Source: Polaribacter litorisediminis
Lineage (GTDB): Bacteria; Bacteroidota; Bacteroidia; Flavobacteriales; Flavobacteriaceae
Length of the DNA stretch: 64,000 nucleotides
Assembly: GCF_019968605.1 (NCBI RefSeq)
Contig: NZ_CP082966.1
Span: 4,205,501-4,269,500, forward strand
Direction of reading: 5' to 3'
Positions 41,150-50,356 of the stretch are shown here, piece by piece (the first letter of the stretch is position 1; every line of letters begins with the position of its first letter). The position numbers and the translations under genes are program-made. A model generated the notes under the pieces. It was not told the DNA's origin. It saw only the letters and a program-made list of their open reading frames with translations, and did no database searches.

Positions 41150-41330
41150 GTTAGTTTTTAGTTAAGTATTTGAGAGCTCATGATATATTTCATGAGCTTT
41201 TGACATTTTTAAAGAGGTTGTTTTTTCAAAAATTAAAAATCAAATAACAATATCCTATTTCAGAAAAAAAGACCCTAGTTTCAGAAAAAATACAAATAAA
41301 ATGCCTCCATGTTGAGGCATTTTTGTTGAG
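41150..41330 (+). repeat. Duplicate of the 3' flank of the secreted-protein gene
   Basis: This stretch matches 39926-40110: GTTAGTTTT-AGTTAAGTA, a GAGCTCAT...CATGAGCTTTT hairpin, two TTTCAGAAAAAA stretches and the GCCTC/GAGGC terminator hairpin. Together with the remnant at 41019 it shows a tandem duplication of gene tail plus 3' flank. Confidence 0.75.
41301..41324 (+). terminator. Third copy of the GCCTC/GAGGC terminator
   Basis: ATGCCTC pairs with GAGGCAT and is followed by a T-run. It lies 30 bases before the LRR protein gene. Confidence 0.7.
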
Positions 41331-41353
41331 GTAACTTGAAAACCGTCTATATT

Positions 41354-42922
41354 ATGAAATTAAAATTACACTTTTTATGCATCTTTTTATTTACTTCAGT
41401 AACTATTTTTGCTCACTTTACAAGCACAAACGAACTTATAGCAAATGATGAGCTGCACAATAACTTAAATAATGGAATTGGAACTAGCAAAATGATTGTC
41501 AGTTCTGGGGCATCTTCTTTTGTTGCAGATTTAGAAGCTAATCACAGTATAAAAAACAACACAGGAGTTATTGGTGCGTATGAATATTCTACAGCAACCT
41601 CTTGCGTTGTTACTATTCCTGATGCTGCATTAAAGGCTGATATTATATCTAATGGCAGTTCTGGTGGTATTGATACCAACAACGATGGTGAAATACAATG
41701 TAGCGAGGCCACTGCATATACAGGTAGGTTAACACTAACTGGTTTAATTGCTGGTAATTGGTCTGATCCTACAGGTTTAGAAGCTTTTACAGAAATTACA
41801 GGTTTAGTGTTTAGTAGTGCAACAACGAATTTAAACAATATTGATTTAACAGCTCATACCAAAATCGAGTCACTTAATATAAATGGTGAGGGGTTTACTT
41901 CAATAGAGATATCAACACTTACTTCTTTAGCAGATTTAAGAGTAGTATCGCTTCAGCAATTGACTGCAATAAATATATCAAATTTAGTAGCCTTGAGAGA
42001 ATTTAATCTAAGTTTTACGAAGGTATCTTCTTTAGATTTTTCTGGATTAACCAATTTAGAAAAAATTACCTTAAGAAATAATAATAGTTTACCTGCCTTT
42101 ACTTTGTTAAATAACAACTCTTTAGTAGCTATAGATGCGTCCAATTCTTCTTTAAATAATATGCATCTTACGAATGCTCCTAATCTTGAGGTTTTATCAT
42201 TAGGTGGAAATAGTGGACTTCCTAGTAATACTATAGCTACGCTTGATCTAACGCAAAATACAGCATTAACAACTTTAATTTTAGGTCAAAATAACCTAAC
42301 TACTTTAGATTTAACTAAGAATGTATCTTTAGAGGATTTATATATCAGTCAAAATAACTTGACAACATTAGATTTAAGTAAAAATTCTAATTTGGAATAT
42401 ATTACTATTGAAGATACTAATAGCATTACTGATCTAGATTTGAGCGAGAATGGATTTTTATTAGAGGTAGTATTGAATAGAAACTCAGGGCTTACTAGTT
42501 TAAACATAGCGAATGCAAATAATGGAAATTCATTTACAAGTAGTTTATATTTTGTGGATGTAACGAACAATGCTAATTTGTCATGCATTCAACATGATTT
42601 AGGTTTCGATCCAACAACGACCAATGGAAATTGGACAAAAGACGCTGCTGCAAATTGGAGTACAAATTGTGATGCTTTGTCTTTTGACACCGTGCATATT
42701 GATGATTTAAAAATCTATCCAAATCCAACATCCTCTGTACTACATATTCGTTCTAATGAAGCTATTGAAACCATAGAAGTGTATTCTGTTTTAGGTAAAA
42801 AAGTCATGTCTAAAAAAGAGACAAAGACTATTGATATCCGTCAATTAAAAAGAGGTGTTTATTTCATTCAAATAATAACAAAAAATTCTAAAAAAATGAA
42901 TTATAGCTTCCTTAAAAATTAA
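41354..42922 (+). CDS. T9SS type A surface protein with leucine-rich repeats
   Basis: A 522-residue secreted protein. The ATG at 41354 is chosen over a TTG at 41336 because the signal peptide (LHFLCIFLFTSVTIFAH) then starts normally. Residues about 145-430 are leucine-rich repeats with the pattern LTTLDLTKNxxLExL. The last 75 residues are a T9SS type A sorting domain (IYPNPTSSVLHI, YSVLGKKV, KRGVYFIQI). It is probably an exposed binding protein. Confidence 0.9.
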   Translation: MKLKLHFLCIFLFTSVTIFAHFTSTNELIANDELHNNLNNGIGTSKMIVSSGASSFVADLEANHSIKNNTGVIGAYEYSTATSCVVTIPDAALKADIISNGSSGGIDTNNDGEIQCSEATAYTGRLTLTGLIAGNWSDPTGLEAFTEITGLVFSSATTNLNNIDLTAHTKIESLNINGEGFTSIEISTLTSLADLRVVSLQQLTAINISNLVALREFNLSFTKVSSLDFSGLTNLEKITLRNNNSLPAFTLLNNNSLVAIDASNSSLNNMHLTNAPNLEVLSLGGNSGLPSNTIATLDLTQNTALTTLILGQNNLTTLDLTKNVSLEDLYISQNNLTTLDLSKNSNLEYITIEDTNSITDLDLSENGFLLEVVLNRNSGLTSLNIANANNGNSFTSSLYFVDVTNNANLSCIQHDLGFDPTTTNGNWTKDAAANWSTNCDALSFDTVHIDDLKIYPNPTSSVLHIRSNEAIETIEVYSVLGKKVMSKKETKTIDIRQLKRGVYFIQIITKNSKKMNYSFLKN

Positions 42923-43060
42923 AGATAAATTCTTTAAATATTTCTGTTTTCATCAAGATGCTTTATACTACTCAGTCAAAAGTTTATCTGATTAAATAAA
43001 CTATCCAACAATGTTGGCAAACAGCAATCTTACAAAATCTTATAGGTTAAATAAGTTATC

Positions 43061-43972
43061 ATGAATAAATACATCATTGAAGCACAAAAATTAGACTTTT
43101 CTTATTCAAAATCGAGTAAGGATATAAAGAAATTAAATCTACAAGTTCCTAAAGGAAGTATTTATGGTTTTTTAGGGTCAAATGGTTCAGGTAAATCAAC
43201 TACGATTAGACTTCTGCTAGGATTGCTAAAAAAAGACTCCGGAACAATCTCATTGTTTGGGAACTCTTTTAAAGAAAATAGAATAGAGAATCTCTCTAAA
43301 ATTGGCGCGCTCATAGAAAATCCTTCATTATATGAGCATTTAAATGCCCTAGATAATCTAAAAATTGCAGCTAATTACAAATCCATCCACAAAAGTAGGA
43401 TAGATGAAGTCTTGGAGATTGTAAAACTTACGCATGCAAAGCATAAAAAAGTAAAAAAATATTCACTTGGGATGAAACAACGTCTGGGTATTGCCATTGC
43501 ATTGTTAAGCGAACCAGAAATTTTAATTCTAGATGAACCTACCAATGGCTTAGATCCAAAAGGGATTATAGAAATGAGATCACTAATCAAATCCTTAAAT
43601 AAAGACTATGGAACAACTATATTTATTTCAAGCCATTTACTAAGTGAAATTGAGAAAACATGTAGTCATGTAGGTATTATAAATGACGGGAAAATGTTGT
43701 TCCAAAATACAGTGAAAGCACTAAAAGAATCACAAAGTGATGATATCGTGATAAATATTGAATCGAATGATTCTGAACATTTAAAACACGTAATAAGTCC
43801 ATTAAGCATTCATTCTGAAATATTAAACATGTCTTTTATCAATATTACCATTAAGAACAAAAAAGACATTCCTTTTTTAATTGATAAAATTAGAAAAGCC
43901 GGTATAGAGATTTATCAAATTAATATTAAAAATAACCTAGAAGACTTATTCCTAACATTAACCGAAAAATAA
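43061..43972 (+). CDS. ABC transporter ATP-binding protein
   Basis: A 303-residue ABC ATPase with Walker A GSNGSGKST, signature YSLGMKQRLGIA and Walker B LILDEPTNGLDP, followed by a 90-residue C-terminal extension. It is close to the BcrA/bacitracin or lantibiotic-immunity type of ATPase. It pairs with the permease 4 bases downstream as an exporter. The substrate is not evident. Confidence 0.9.
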   Translation: MNKYIIEAQKLDFSYSKSSKDIKKLNLQVPKGSIYGFLGSNGSGKSTTIRLLLGLLKKDSGTISLFGNSFKENRIENLSKIGALIENPSLYEHLNALDNLKIAANYKSIHKSRIDEVLEIVKLTHAKHKKVKKYSLGMKQRLGIAIALLSEPEILILDEPTNGLDPKGIIEMRSLIKSLNKDYGTTIFISSHLLSEIEKTCSHVGIINDGKMLFQNTVKALKESQSDDIVINIESNDSEHLKHVISPLSIHSEILNMSFINITIKNKKDIPFLIDKIRKAGIEIYQINIKNNLEDLFLTLTEK

Positions 43973-43976
43973 AACA

Positions 43977-44765
43977 ATGAATACGATAAACTATTTTACC
44001 AAAAGCATTCAAAACGAAATCATCAAGTTAAAAAGCACATTTACACTTTGGTTAGTTTTTATTAGTGCAGTATTCATACCTGTAATTTACTTTTTTTATT
44101 ATTTACTAAAGAGTGAAACATTAATTCCTGCTGAAGGTGTGAATCCTTGGGGAAAATTTATGACACAACAGATTAGTGTATCTGCTTCATTACTTATACC
44201 GATGTTTATTATATTAATAACAAGCTTAATCATACAAATAGAACACAAATCTTCTTCTCTTAAATATTTGTTTTCGCTACCAGTACCTAAATGGAGTATT
44301 TATTTCGGAAAACTTACTGTTTCAGTTGGCCTTATTTTATTTATTTATATTCTATTCTTTTTTGCCATGTTAGCAGTAGGTTCTATAGTTGGATTAATAC
44401 ATAATGAATTAAATTTTTTAGATTACTTTCCAAATTACCAAAAACCATTAAAGTTACTTTTTAGATCGTTTATTGCAATTTTGGGAATCGTTGGCATTCA
44501 GTTTTGGATCAGTTTTATATTTAAAAACTTTATAACGCCTTTAGGCATAGGAATCGTTTTAGTAATCACTGGGTTAATTGTTTATAAAACCGGTGAATCA
44601 CTGTATTTCCCGTATTCCTATAGTTCTTTAAGTTTAGTTCCTTTAAGTACAGAAGAATCAAATATATCTTTATGGTTTCCCAAAGTTGCCTTCTTAAGTT
44701 TATGCTATTTTATAACCTTTTCAATACTTGGTTTTTTAAGTATAAGTAAAATGAATGTTAAATAA
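43977..44765 (+). CDS. ABC transporter permease (ABC-2 type)
   Basis: A 262-residue membrane protein with six predicted helices and no ATPase motifs, translated directly after the ATP-binding gene. Its pattern (IIKLKSTFTLW, IQIEHKSSSLKYLFSLPVPK) is that of ABC-2/lantibiotic-immunity permeases. The pair could expel an antimicrobial peptide or drug; this is inference. Confidence 0.85.
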   Translation: MNTINYFTKSIQNEIIKLKSTFTLWLVFISAVFIPVIYFFYYLLKSETLIPAEGVNPWGKFMTQQISVSASLLIPMFIILITSLIIQIEHKSSSLKYLFSLPVPKWSIYFGKLTVSVGLILFIYILFFFAMLAVGSIVGLIHNELNFLDYFPNYQKPLKLLFRSFIAILGIVGIQFWISFIFKNFITPLGIGIVLVITGLIVYKTGESLYFPYSYSSLSLVPLSTEESNISLWFPKVAFLSLCYFITFSILGFLSISKMNVK

Positions 44766-44784
44766 CATTTTATTAATCTTTATA

Positions 44785-44931
44785 ATGAAAAAAAACATCT
44801 CTCTCTTTTTCCTCTATACAATGTGTTTAATAGTAGTTAGCATATTAGTATTAATAATGGTACTATTTTTAATAGTGTACTATTTTATATTTAATCCCAG
44901 CTTTAGAGAATTCGTTAAATCTTATTATTAA
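44785..44931 (+). CDS. Small single-pass membrane protein (48 aa)
   Basis: A 48-codon ORF starting ATG-AAA-AAA-AAC 19 bases after the permease. It has a short basic start, one long hydrophobic segment (CLIVVSILVLIMVLFLIVYY) and a small polar tail (NPSFREFVKSYY). The layout looks like a real small membrane protein, perhaps part of the exporter operon. No homologue is recognised. Confidence 0.45.
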   Translation: MKKNISLFFLYTMCLIVVSILVLIMVLFLIVYYFIFNPSFREFVKSYY

Positions 44932-45039
44932 AAAATAACATCATACTAATTTTAATTTAAAATCAACATACTCATATAAATTGAGTTAAAACTTAATAAT
45001 AAAATTAGAAACAAATTTTAACATAAAAAAAATACTAAA

Positions 45040-45579
45040 ATGAATTTAACTAAAAAAGATAAATTAGAAATATTTGAAAATGCAATAAGTTGGATTGTAG
45101 TACTAGCAATGCTCATTTATGGTTTGGGAAAAGTAGCTCAATTTGAGGATGCAGTTGATGTTAACAAAACCGTAGCTGAAATGACTGGAATGGAGTTAAT
45201 GTGGGCTTTTTATAGTTATTCAAAGTCATTTGTAATTACCTTAGGAATAATGGAAGTAACTGGTGGAATATTAATTCTGATTAAAAAAACACGATTAATA
45301 GGATGCTTACTTACAACAGCTATTCTTGTAAATGTCATTCTTCAGGATATTTTCTACGGTGTTCATTTAGGCGCTTTAAAAGCCGCAATACTATATCAAT
45401 TTTTAATATTGGTTATTCTTTGGATACATAAAGACAAAATGATTGCGAGTATAAAAGCCCTAGTGAATTTTGAAAAAGTACAACAAACTAAAGCTAAATA
45501 TTTTGTAAAACTTTTAATTGCTTTCGGTGTATTTGTTGTATTGAGAATTTTGGAATATTATTTTACTATAAAATTTTAA
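45040..45579 (+). CDS. DoxX-like membrane protein
   Basis: A 179-residue protein with four or five membrane segments resembling the DoxX/DoxD family (LIYGLGKVAQF, GIMEVTGGILILIKKTRLIGCLLTTAIL). Such proteins are linked to quinone or thiol redox in membranes. A DCC thiol-disulfide protein follows after 53 bases; DoxX and DCC genes are often neighbours or fused, so the two may act together. Confidence 0.7.
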   Translation: MNLTKKDKLEIFENAISWIVVLAMLIYGLGKVAQFEDAVDVNKTVAEMTGMELMWAFYSYSKSFVITLGIMEVTGGILILIKKTRLIGCLLTTAILVNVILQDIFYGVHLGALKAAILYQFLILVILWIHKDKMIASIKALVNFEKVQQTKAKYFVKLLIAFGVFVVLRILEYYFTIKF

Positions 45580-45632
45580 AATCCACTTGCGAACTAAGTG
45601 AAACTATCCTTGAAAACAAAATTTATAGTTAA

Positions 45633-46049
45633 ATGATTGATTTACCTAAAAATAAAAAAATTATTCTTTTCGATGGTGTTTGCAATTTGTGCAATAATTC
45701 AGTGATAAAAGTAATTAAAAACGATAAAAAGAACACATTTCTATTTGCAGCTTTACAATCTAAAAGTGGCAATAAAATCATCTCCAAATTGGGCATCGAT
45801 ATTGCTAAAACGGATTCAATAATCTTATGGGAAAAAGAGAATTCTTATGATGTAAAATCTACTGCTGTCCTTAAAATTATGAACAATTTTGGTGGATTTT
45901 GGAGTTTTACAAAACTTTTTTTGATTTTACCAGAAAGCTTTAGAAATTTGATTTATGATTTTATTGCTAAAAATCGTTACCAATGGTTTGGTAAAAAAGA
46001 AAGTTGTATGATGCCAACTGCAGAGTTAAAAACTAAATTTTTAGATTAA
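45633..46049 (+). CDS. DCC family thiol-disulfide oxidoreductase (DUF393)
   Basis: A 138-residue thioredoxin-like protein with the family motif FDGVCNLCNNSV (D-x-x-C-x-x-C). The rest follows the DUF393 pattern (FLFAALQSKSGNKI, PESFRNLIYDFIAKNRYQWFG). It is predicted to catalyse thiol-disulfide exchange; partners are unknown. There is no signal peptide. Confidence 0.88.
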   Translation: MIDLPKNKKIILFDGVCNLCNNSVIKVIKNDKKNTFLFAALQSKSGNKIISKLGIDIAKTDSIILWEKENSYDVKSTAVLKIMNNFGGFWSFTKLFLILPESFRNLIYDFIAKNRYQWFGKKESCMMPTAELKTKFLD

Positions 46050-46192
46050 ATTATTTCAAGACCGTTGCAAGGTAAAATCCATTAAAAAAGTTGTTTTTTT
46101 TGACAATTAAATTTTTAATTATTAGATATTTAAGTCTTTTTTTTAAGTTATGAAAGCGCATAAAAACCCTACCTTAGTAGATAGTATTTGAG

Positions 46193-46362
46193 ATGTACGC
46201 ACAAGAAAAATTAAGCAAATATTTTTCTCCCAAATAAACACACTTTTAGATCGGAACCCTGTATGCGAAGTCATAGACACGCATTATAAAAAGGGCGAAA
46301 GCGCCATCGGCTGTCCAAGCTATGGGTGGTTTATTATTGTTTAAAATGTACTTACTGCAAAC
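46193..46362 (+). pseudogene. Relic of an IS5-type transposase (N-terminal fragment)
   Basis: With two frame changes the sequence reads MYAQEKLSKYFS, then QINTLLDRNPVCEVIDTHYK, KGESAIGCPSYG and then GGLLLFKMYLLQT. This is the typical start of IS5/IS1182-like transposases (Lx-W-xPI...Y...G-x-PxYDxLxLFKMLLLQxWY). The rest of the gene is missing. It lies in the 524-base gap before ppsA, upstream of its FNR-like site. Confidence 0.7.
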
Positions 46363-46485
46363 ATAAATCTGTCCTAATAAAACGAGACATTTCACATTCT
46401 AAATTAATCGCCAATTTATACTAAAGAAGTATCATTAGAGATTAATAATCATAACCTAGTTCCTATTGTAAGTTTTTTATTTCCA

Positions 46486-46528
46486 TGACCTAGATCATTA
46501 CTATTTGTCATCAATTTGCTGAAATTCG
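46486..46528 (+). promoter_or_regulatory. FNR-like site in front of ppsA-ldhA
   Basis: The 16-mer CATGACCTAGATCATT at 46484-46499 is identical to that of the LOV-kinase operon. The position corresponding to the -7 element (46521-46528) reads GAAATTCG, which keeps only part of TAnnTTTG. An alternative box, TCAATTTG, lies at 46511-46518. The site is clear; the exact promoter is not. Confidence 0.6.
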
Positions 46529-46573
46529 TGGTCATAAATTTTGATTGAGAATAAATTTTAAAAATAGAGGGAA

Positions 46574-48961
46574 ATGAAAAATTACATAAAACATTTTAAT
46601 GAAGTAGACATCAATGATGTACCTATAGTAGGAGGCAAAAATGCTTCTATAGGAGAAATGTTTCAAAAATTGACATCAAAAGGGGTAAACGTTCCCGACG
46701 GTTTTGCGACGACTGCCGATGCCTATTGGTATTTTTTAGAAGAAGTAGGTATAAAGGAAGATATTTTTGGTCAGTTAGCAAAATTGGATGTTCAGGAATT
46801 CTCTAATTTAAAGACAATCGGTGCAGCTGTAAGAAAAATTATTCTCGATACAGAACTTCCTGATGATATCAAAGAAGCCATTAAAGAAGGATATGATATT
46901 TTATCAAAAAAATACAAAGGTGATATTTCTTTAGCTGTGAGAAGTAGCGCCACAGCAGAAGATTTGCCCAACGCAAGTTTTGCTGGCCAACAAGAAAGTT
47001 ATTTAAATATAAAAGGAAAAGAAGAACTTATACATGCCTGCAAAAAGTGTTATGCATCCTTGTTTACCGACCGAGCTATAAAATATAGGCAAGACAATGG
47101 TTTTGACCATACAAAAGTGGCGCTTTCTATTGGCATACAAATGATGGTGCGCTCAGATTTAGCAGCCTCTGGAGTAAACTTTACGATCGATCCTGATACA
47201 GGATTTGACCAGGTTATAATGATTTCGAGTATCTATGGACTTGGCGAAAATATTGTTCAGGGTAGCATCAATCCTGATGATTATTTTATTTTTAAACCTA
47301 GTTTAAAAAATGGAGTTTCTCAACCCATCATTTCTAGAAAATTAGGCAGCAAAGAAAAAACGATGGTTTATGATGCTTCGGGCAATAGTAATATCAATCT
47401 AGACACACCGATAGAAAAACAAGAGCAATTTGTATTAACGGATGCAGAGGTTGTAAAACTTGCTCAATGGGCTGTTATTATTGAAGATCATTACAAACGT
47501 CCTATGGATATTGAATGGGCTAAAGACGGTCTTACAAATGAACTTTTTATTGTCCAAGCAAGACCCGAAACCGTACAGAATACCAAAAATAACTTAAATA
47601 TCCATACCTACACACTCCTAAAAAAAGGCAAAGAAATTGTCAGAGGAATGGGGTTAGGTGGTAAAATATCTTCTGGAAAAGCGAGAGTACTTTCTAGTGC
47701 CGAGGAATCGGATAAACTTCAAAAAGGTGAAATACTAGTTACAGAAGTAACCAGTCCAGATTGGGATCCTATTCTTAAAAAAGCGGGTGGAATTATAACA
47801 AATCAAGGCGGACGAACTAGCCATGCCGCCATTGTGGCTCGTGAAGTAGGTACAGCTGCTATTGTAGGCTCTAATAACGCAACGAAAGTAATTAAAGACG
47901 GACAAGAAATTACTATTTCTTGCGCAGAGGGTGCTATCGGTATCGTTTATGATGGTATTTTACCTTGGGAAGAAAAGAAAGTTGATATTTCTGCTTTAAA
48001 AAAACCACAGACTCAACCCATGCTAATTTTGGCAGATCCAGACCAAGCATTTAAATTTTCGTTTTATCCTGCTGAAGGAGTAGGGTTGATGCGTTTGGAG
48101 TTTGTGATCAACAATATTATTCAGATTCATCCGATGGCTTTAAAGAATTTTGATACGTTAAAAGATGTATCGGTCAAGGAACAGATTCAAAAAATGACAC
48201 ATTATTATCCTGATAAGTCGAATTATTTTGTACATAAATTGGCAGAGGGCATCGCCAAAATTGCCGCTGCATTTTATCCCAAAGATGTAATTGTTAGAAC
48301 AAGTGATTTTAAAACTAACGAATACGCTAATCTTATAGGCGGTGTTGAATTTGAACCCGAAGAATCAAATCCTATGTTAGGTTTTAGAGGCGCATCGAGA
48401 TATTATAATCCTAAATACCAAGAAGCTTTTGAATTGGAATGTAAGGCGATGAAAATGGTTCGCGAGGAGATGGGATTGGATAACGTAAAAATCATGATTC
48501 CGTTTTGTAGAACGTTAAAAGAGGCTAAAAAAGTACTAGAAGTTATGGAGAAAAACGGCCTAAAACGTGGTGAAAAAGGCTTAGAACTGTATATGATGAC
48601 CGAAATACCAAACAATGTGATTCTAGCTGAAGAGTTCGCTGAATTTTTTGATGGTTTTTCCATTGGCTCTAATGACCTTACTCAGTTAACTTTGGGTGTA
48701 GATCGAGATTCTGAACTCTTAAGTGATATCTTTAATACCAATGACCCTGGCGTTAAGAAAATGATTGCTATGGTTATTGAATCTGCCCAAAAGACGCACA
48801 CAAAAATTGGCCTTTGTGGTCAGGCACCAAGTGATGATGCTGAATTTGCACAGTTCTTAGTAGAAAAGGGTATCAATTCTATTTCTTTTAATCCGGATGC
48901 ATTGATTTTAGGAATCGAGAATATGAACAAAGCAGAGAAAAGTATTCGTAATTCAAACTAA
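46574..48961 (+). CDS. ppsA: Phosphoenolpyruvate synthase
   Basis: A 795-residue PEP synthase, which makes PEP from pyruvate and ATP. It has an N-terminal pyruvate-phosphate-dikinase-type ATP-grasp (VRSSATAEDLPNASFAGQQE), the swivelling phospho-His domain with His417 (GGRTSHAAIVAREVG) and the C-terminal PEP/pyruvate barrel (GFRGASRY, GSNDLTQLTLGVDRD). The length is normal. The divergent C-terminal barrel start (LMRLEF) is complete. It forms an operon with ldhA, 11 bases downstream, and lies behind an FNR-like site, linking PEP, pyruvate and lactate use to that regulator. Confidence 0.95.
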   Translation: MKNYIKHFNEVDINDVPIVGGKNASIGEMFQKLTSKGVNVPDGFATTADAYWYFLEEVGIKEDIFGQLAKLDVQEFSNLKTIGAAVRKIILDTELPDDIKEAIKEGYDILSKKYKGDISLAVRSSATAEDLPNASFAGQQESYLNIKGKEELIHACKKCYASLFTDRAIKYRQDNGFDHTKVALSIGIQMMVRSDLAASGVNFTIDPDTGFDQVIMISSIYGLGENIVQGSINPDDYFIFKPSLKNGVSQPIISRKLGSKEKTMVYDASGNSNINLDTPIEKQEQFVLTDAEVVKLAQWAVIIEDHYKRPMDIEWAKDGLTNELFIVQARPETVQNTKNNLNIHTYTLLKKGKEIVRGMGLGGKISSGKARVLSSAEESDKLQKGEILVTEVTSPDWDPILKKAGGIITNQGGRTSHAAIVAREVGTAAIVGSNNATKVIKDGQEITISCAEGAIGIVYDGILPWEEKKVDISALKKPQTQPMLILADPDQAFKFSFYPAEGVGLMRLEFVINNIIQIHPMALKNFDTLKDVSVKEQIQKMTHYYPDKSNYFVHKLAEGIAKIAAAFYPKDVIVRTSDFKTNEYANLIGGVEFEPEESNPMLGFRGASRYYNPKYQEAFELECKAMKMVREEMGLDNVKIMIPFCRTLKEAKKVLEVMEKNGLKRGEKGLELYMMTEIPNNVILAEEFAEFFDGFSIGSNDLTQLTLGVDRDSELLSDIFNTNDPGVKKMIAMVIESAQKTHTKIGLCGQAPSDDAEFAQFLVEKGINSISFNPDALILGIENMNKAEKSIRNSN

Positions 48962-48972
48962 ATTTTTAGGCT

Positions 48973-49968
48973 ATGAAAATCGCAATATTTAATATACACA
49001 GTTGGGAAAAAGAGTATTTAGAAACTGCCAATGCTGGTAAAAATACCCTAAAGATGTTAGATGCATATTTAAATATAGATACCGTAAAGTTAGCAGAAGG
49101 CTGCGAGGCGATTTCTATTTTTACTGAAGATGATGCTTCTGCACCTGTTTTAGATAAGTTGCATGAATTGGGAGTTCGCTTTGTGGCTTTTCGTTCGGCA
49201 GGTTTTAATAACATAGATGCTGCTCATGCTCAAAAAATAGGAATCCGTATGGTGCGTGTGCCAGAATATTCGCCCAACGCTATTGCCGAGTTTACAGTAG
49301 CAGTAATGTTAGCACTAAATCGAAAATTAATCCGTTCGCATTACAGGATTATGCAAATGGATTTTTCTTTGGATGGACTGGTAGGTTTTGACATGAACAA
49401 TAAAACAGTCGGTATTATCGGAGCAGGTAAAATTGGCAGGGTAGTCGCTAAAATTTTACATGGCTTTGGCTGTAAATTGCTAGTTTATGATATTGTAGAA
49501 GACCCTTTTTTAATTAAAGAATATGGTATTGAATATACCGATTTAGATACGCTATGCAAGCAATCTGATATTATTACCCTGCATGTGCCTTTAGTGGAAG
49601 ATACACACCACATAATTTATAAAAAAAGAATTGCGAGTATGAAAAAAGGAGTCATGTTAATTAACGCAGGTCGGGGTGCATTGGTACATACCCAAGACGT
49701 AATTGATGCCTTGAAATCGGGTCAAATTGGCTATTTCGGGATGGATGTGTATGAAGAAGAAAAAGGACTATACTTTGAAGACCATTCAGAAGATATTCTT
49801 CAAGATGATATCATGGCGAGACTAATGACTTTTAAAAACGTTTTAATAAGCAGTCATCAGGCTTTTTTGACGGATACGGCACTTAAAAATATAGCAAGAA
49901 TTACTTTCGAAAATCTAGAATGCATAGAAAAAGGCGGCACTTGTATTAACGAAATATGCGTAAAATAA
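48973..49968 (+). CDS. ldhA: D-lactate dehydrogenase (2-hydroxyacid dehydrogenase)
   Basis: A 331-residue NAD-dependent D-isomer 2-hydroxyacid dehydrogenase. It has GAGKIG at 150-155 (nucleotide site), Arg234 in NAGRGALVHT, an acidic DVYEEE at 258-263 and His295 in SSHQAFLT, the catalytic triad positions. The sequence VPEYSPNAIAEFTVAVML is typical of fermentative LdhA. With ppsA upstream, it may make lactate under low oxygen or feed lactate into PEP; both genes sit behind the FNR-like site. Confidence 0.9.
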   Translation: MKIAIFNIHSWEKEYLETANAGKNTLKMLDAYLNIDTVKLAEGCEAISIFTEDDASAPVLDKLHELGVRFVAFRSAGFNNIDAAHAQKIGIRMVRVPEYSPNAIAEFTVAVMLALNRKLIRSHYRIMQMDFSLDGLVGFDMNNKTVGIIGAGKIGRVVAKILHGFGCKLLVYDIVEDPFLIKEYGIEYTDLDTLCKQSDIITLHVPLVEDTHHIIYKKRIASMKKGVMLINAGRGALVHTQDVIDALKSGQIGYFGMDVYEEEKGLYFEDHSEDILQDDIMARLMTFKNVLISSHQAFLTDTALKNIARITFENLECIEKGGTCINEICVK

Positions 49969-50356
49969 AACGGAAAAAATTCATATTTTTGGATACACTA
50001 AAGGGTTCATCAGACGAAAACTTCGCAGAAAAAATATCATACTTAATATCATTTATCATTTAAAAATTACAGCAATAAAATAGACGTTTTCCCATTTTAT
50101 TTTCAACAAAAAAAACATAAGATGGGTGATGTTTTATAGATGTACTGTAAAACCATTCTTTTCTTTTATCATAATTTAAAGCAAAAGCGAGTATAACTTC
50201 ATTGTACGGTAATTTATTTTGGCGATTAGTTTGGTGTTTAGAATAAAAGTAAATATTAATTTAAGTAAAAAAATATTACAATTATCATATGTTCGCTAAA
50301 AAGCTATTCTTATATTAGTGCCTCGAAAAAAACTTTTTTTATAAATTAGAAGATGC
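49969..50356. other. Intergenic stretch without recognised features
   Basis: 388 bases between ldhA and the ROK kinase gene. It is AT-rich with stops in all frames. I found no palindrome of the FNR-like type, no convincing hairpin terminator and no full TAnnTTTG box, although TATATTAG at 50311 could be a weak -7 element. Confidence 0.5.
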
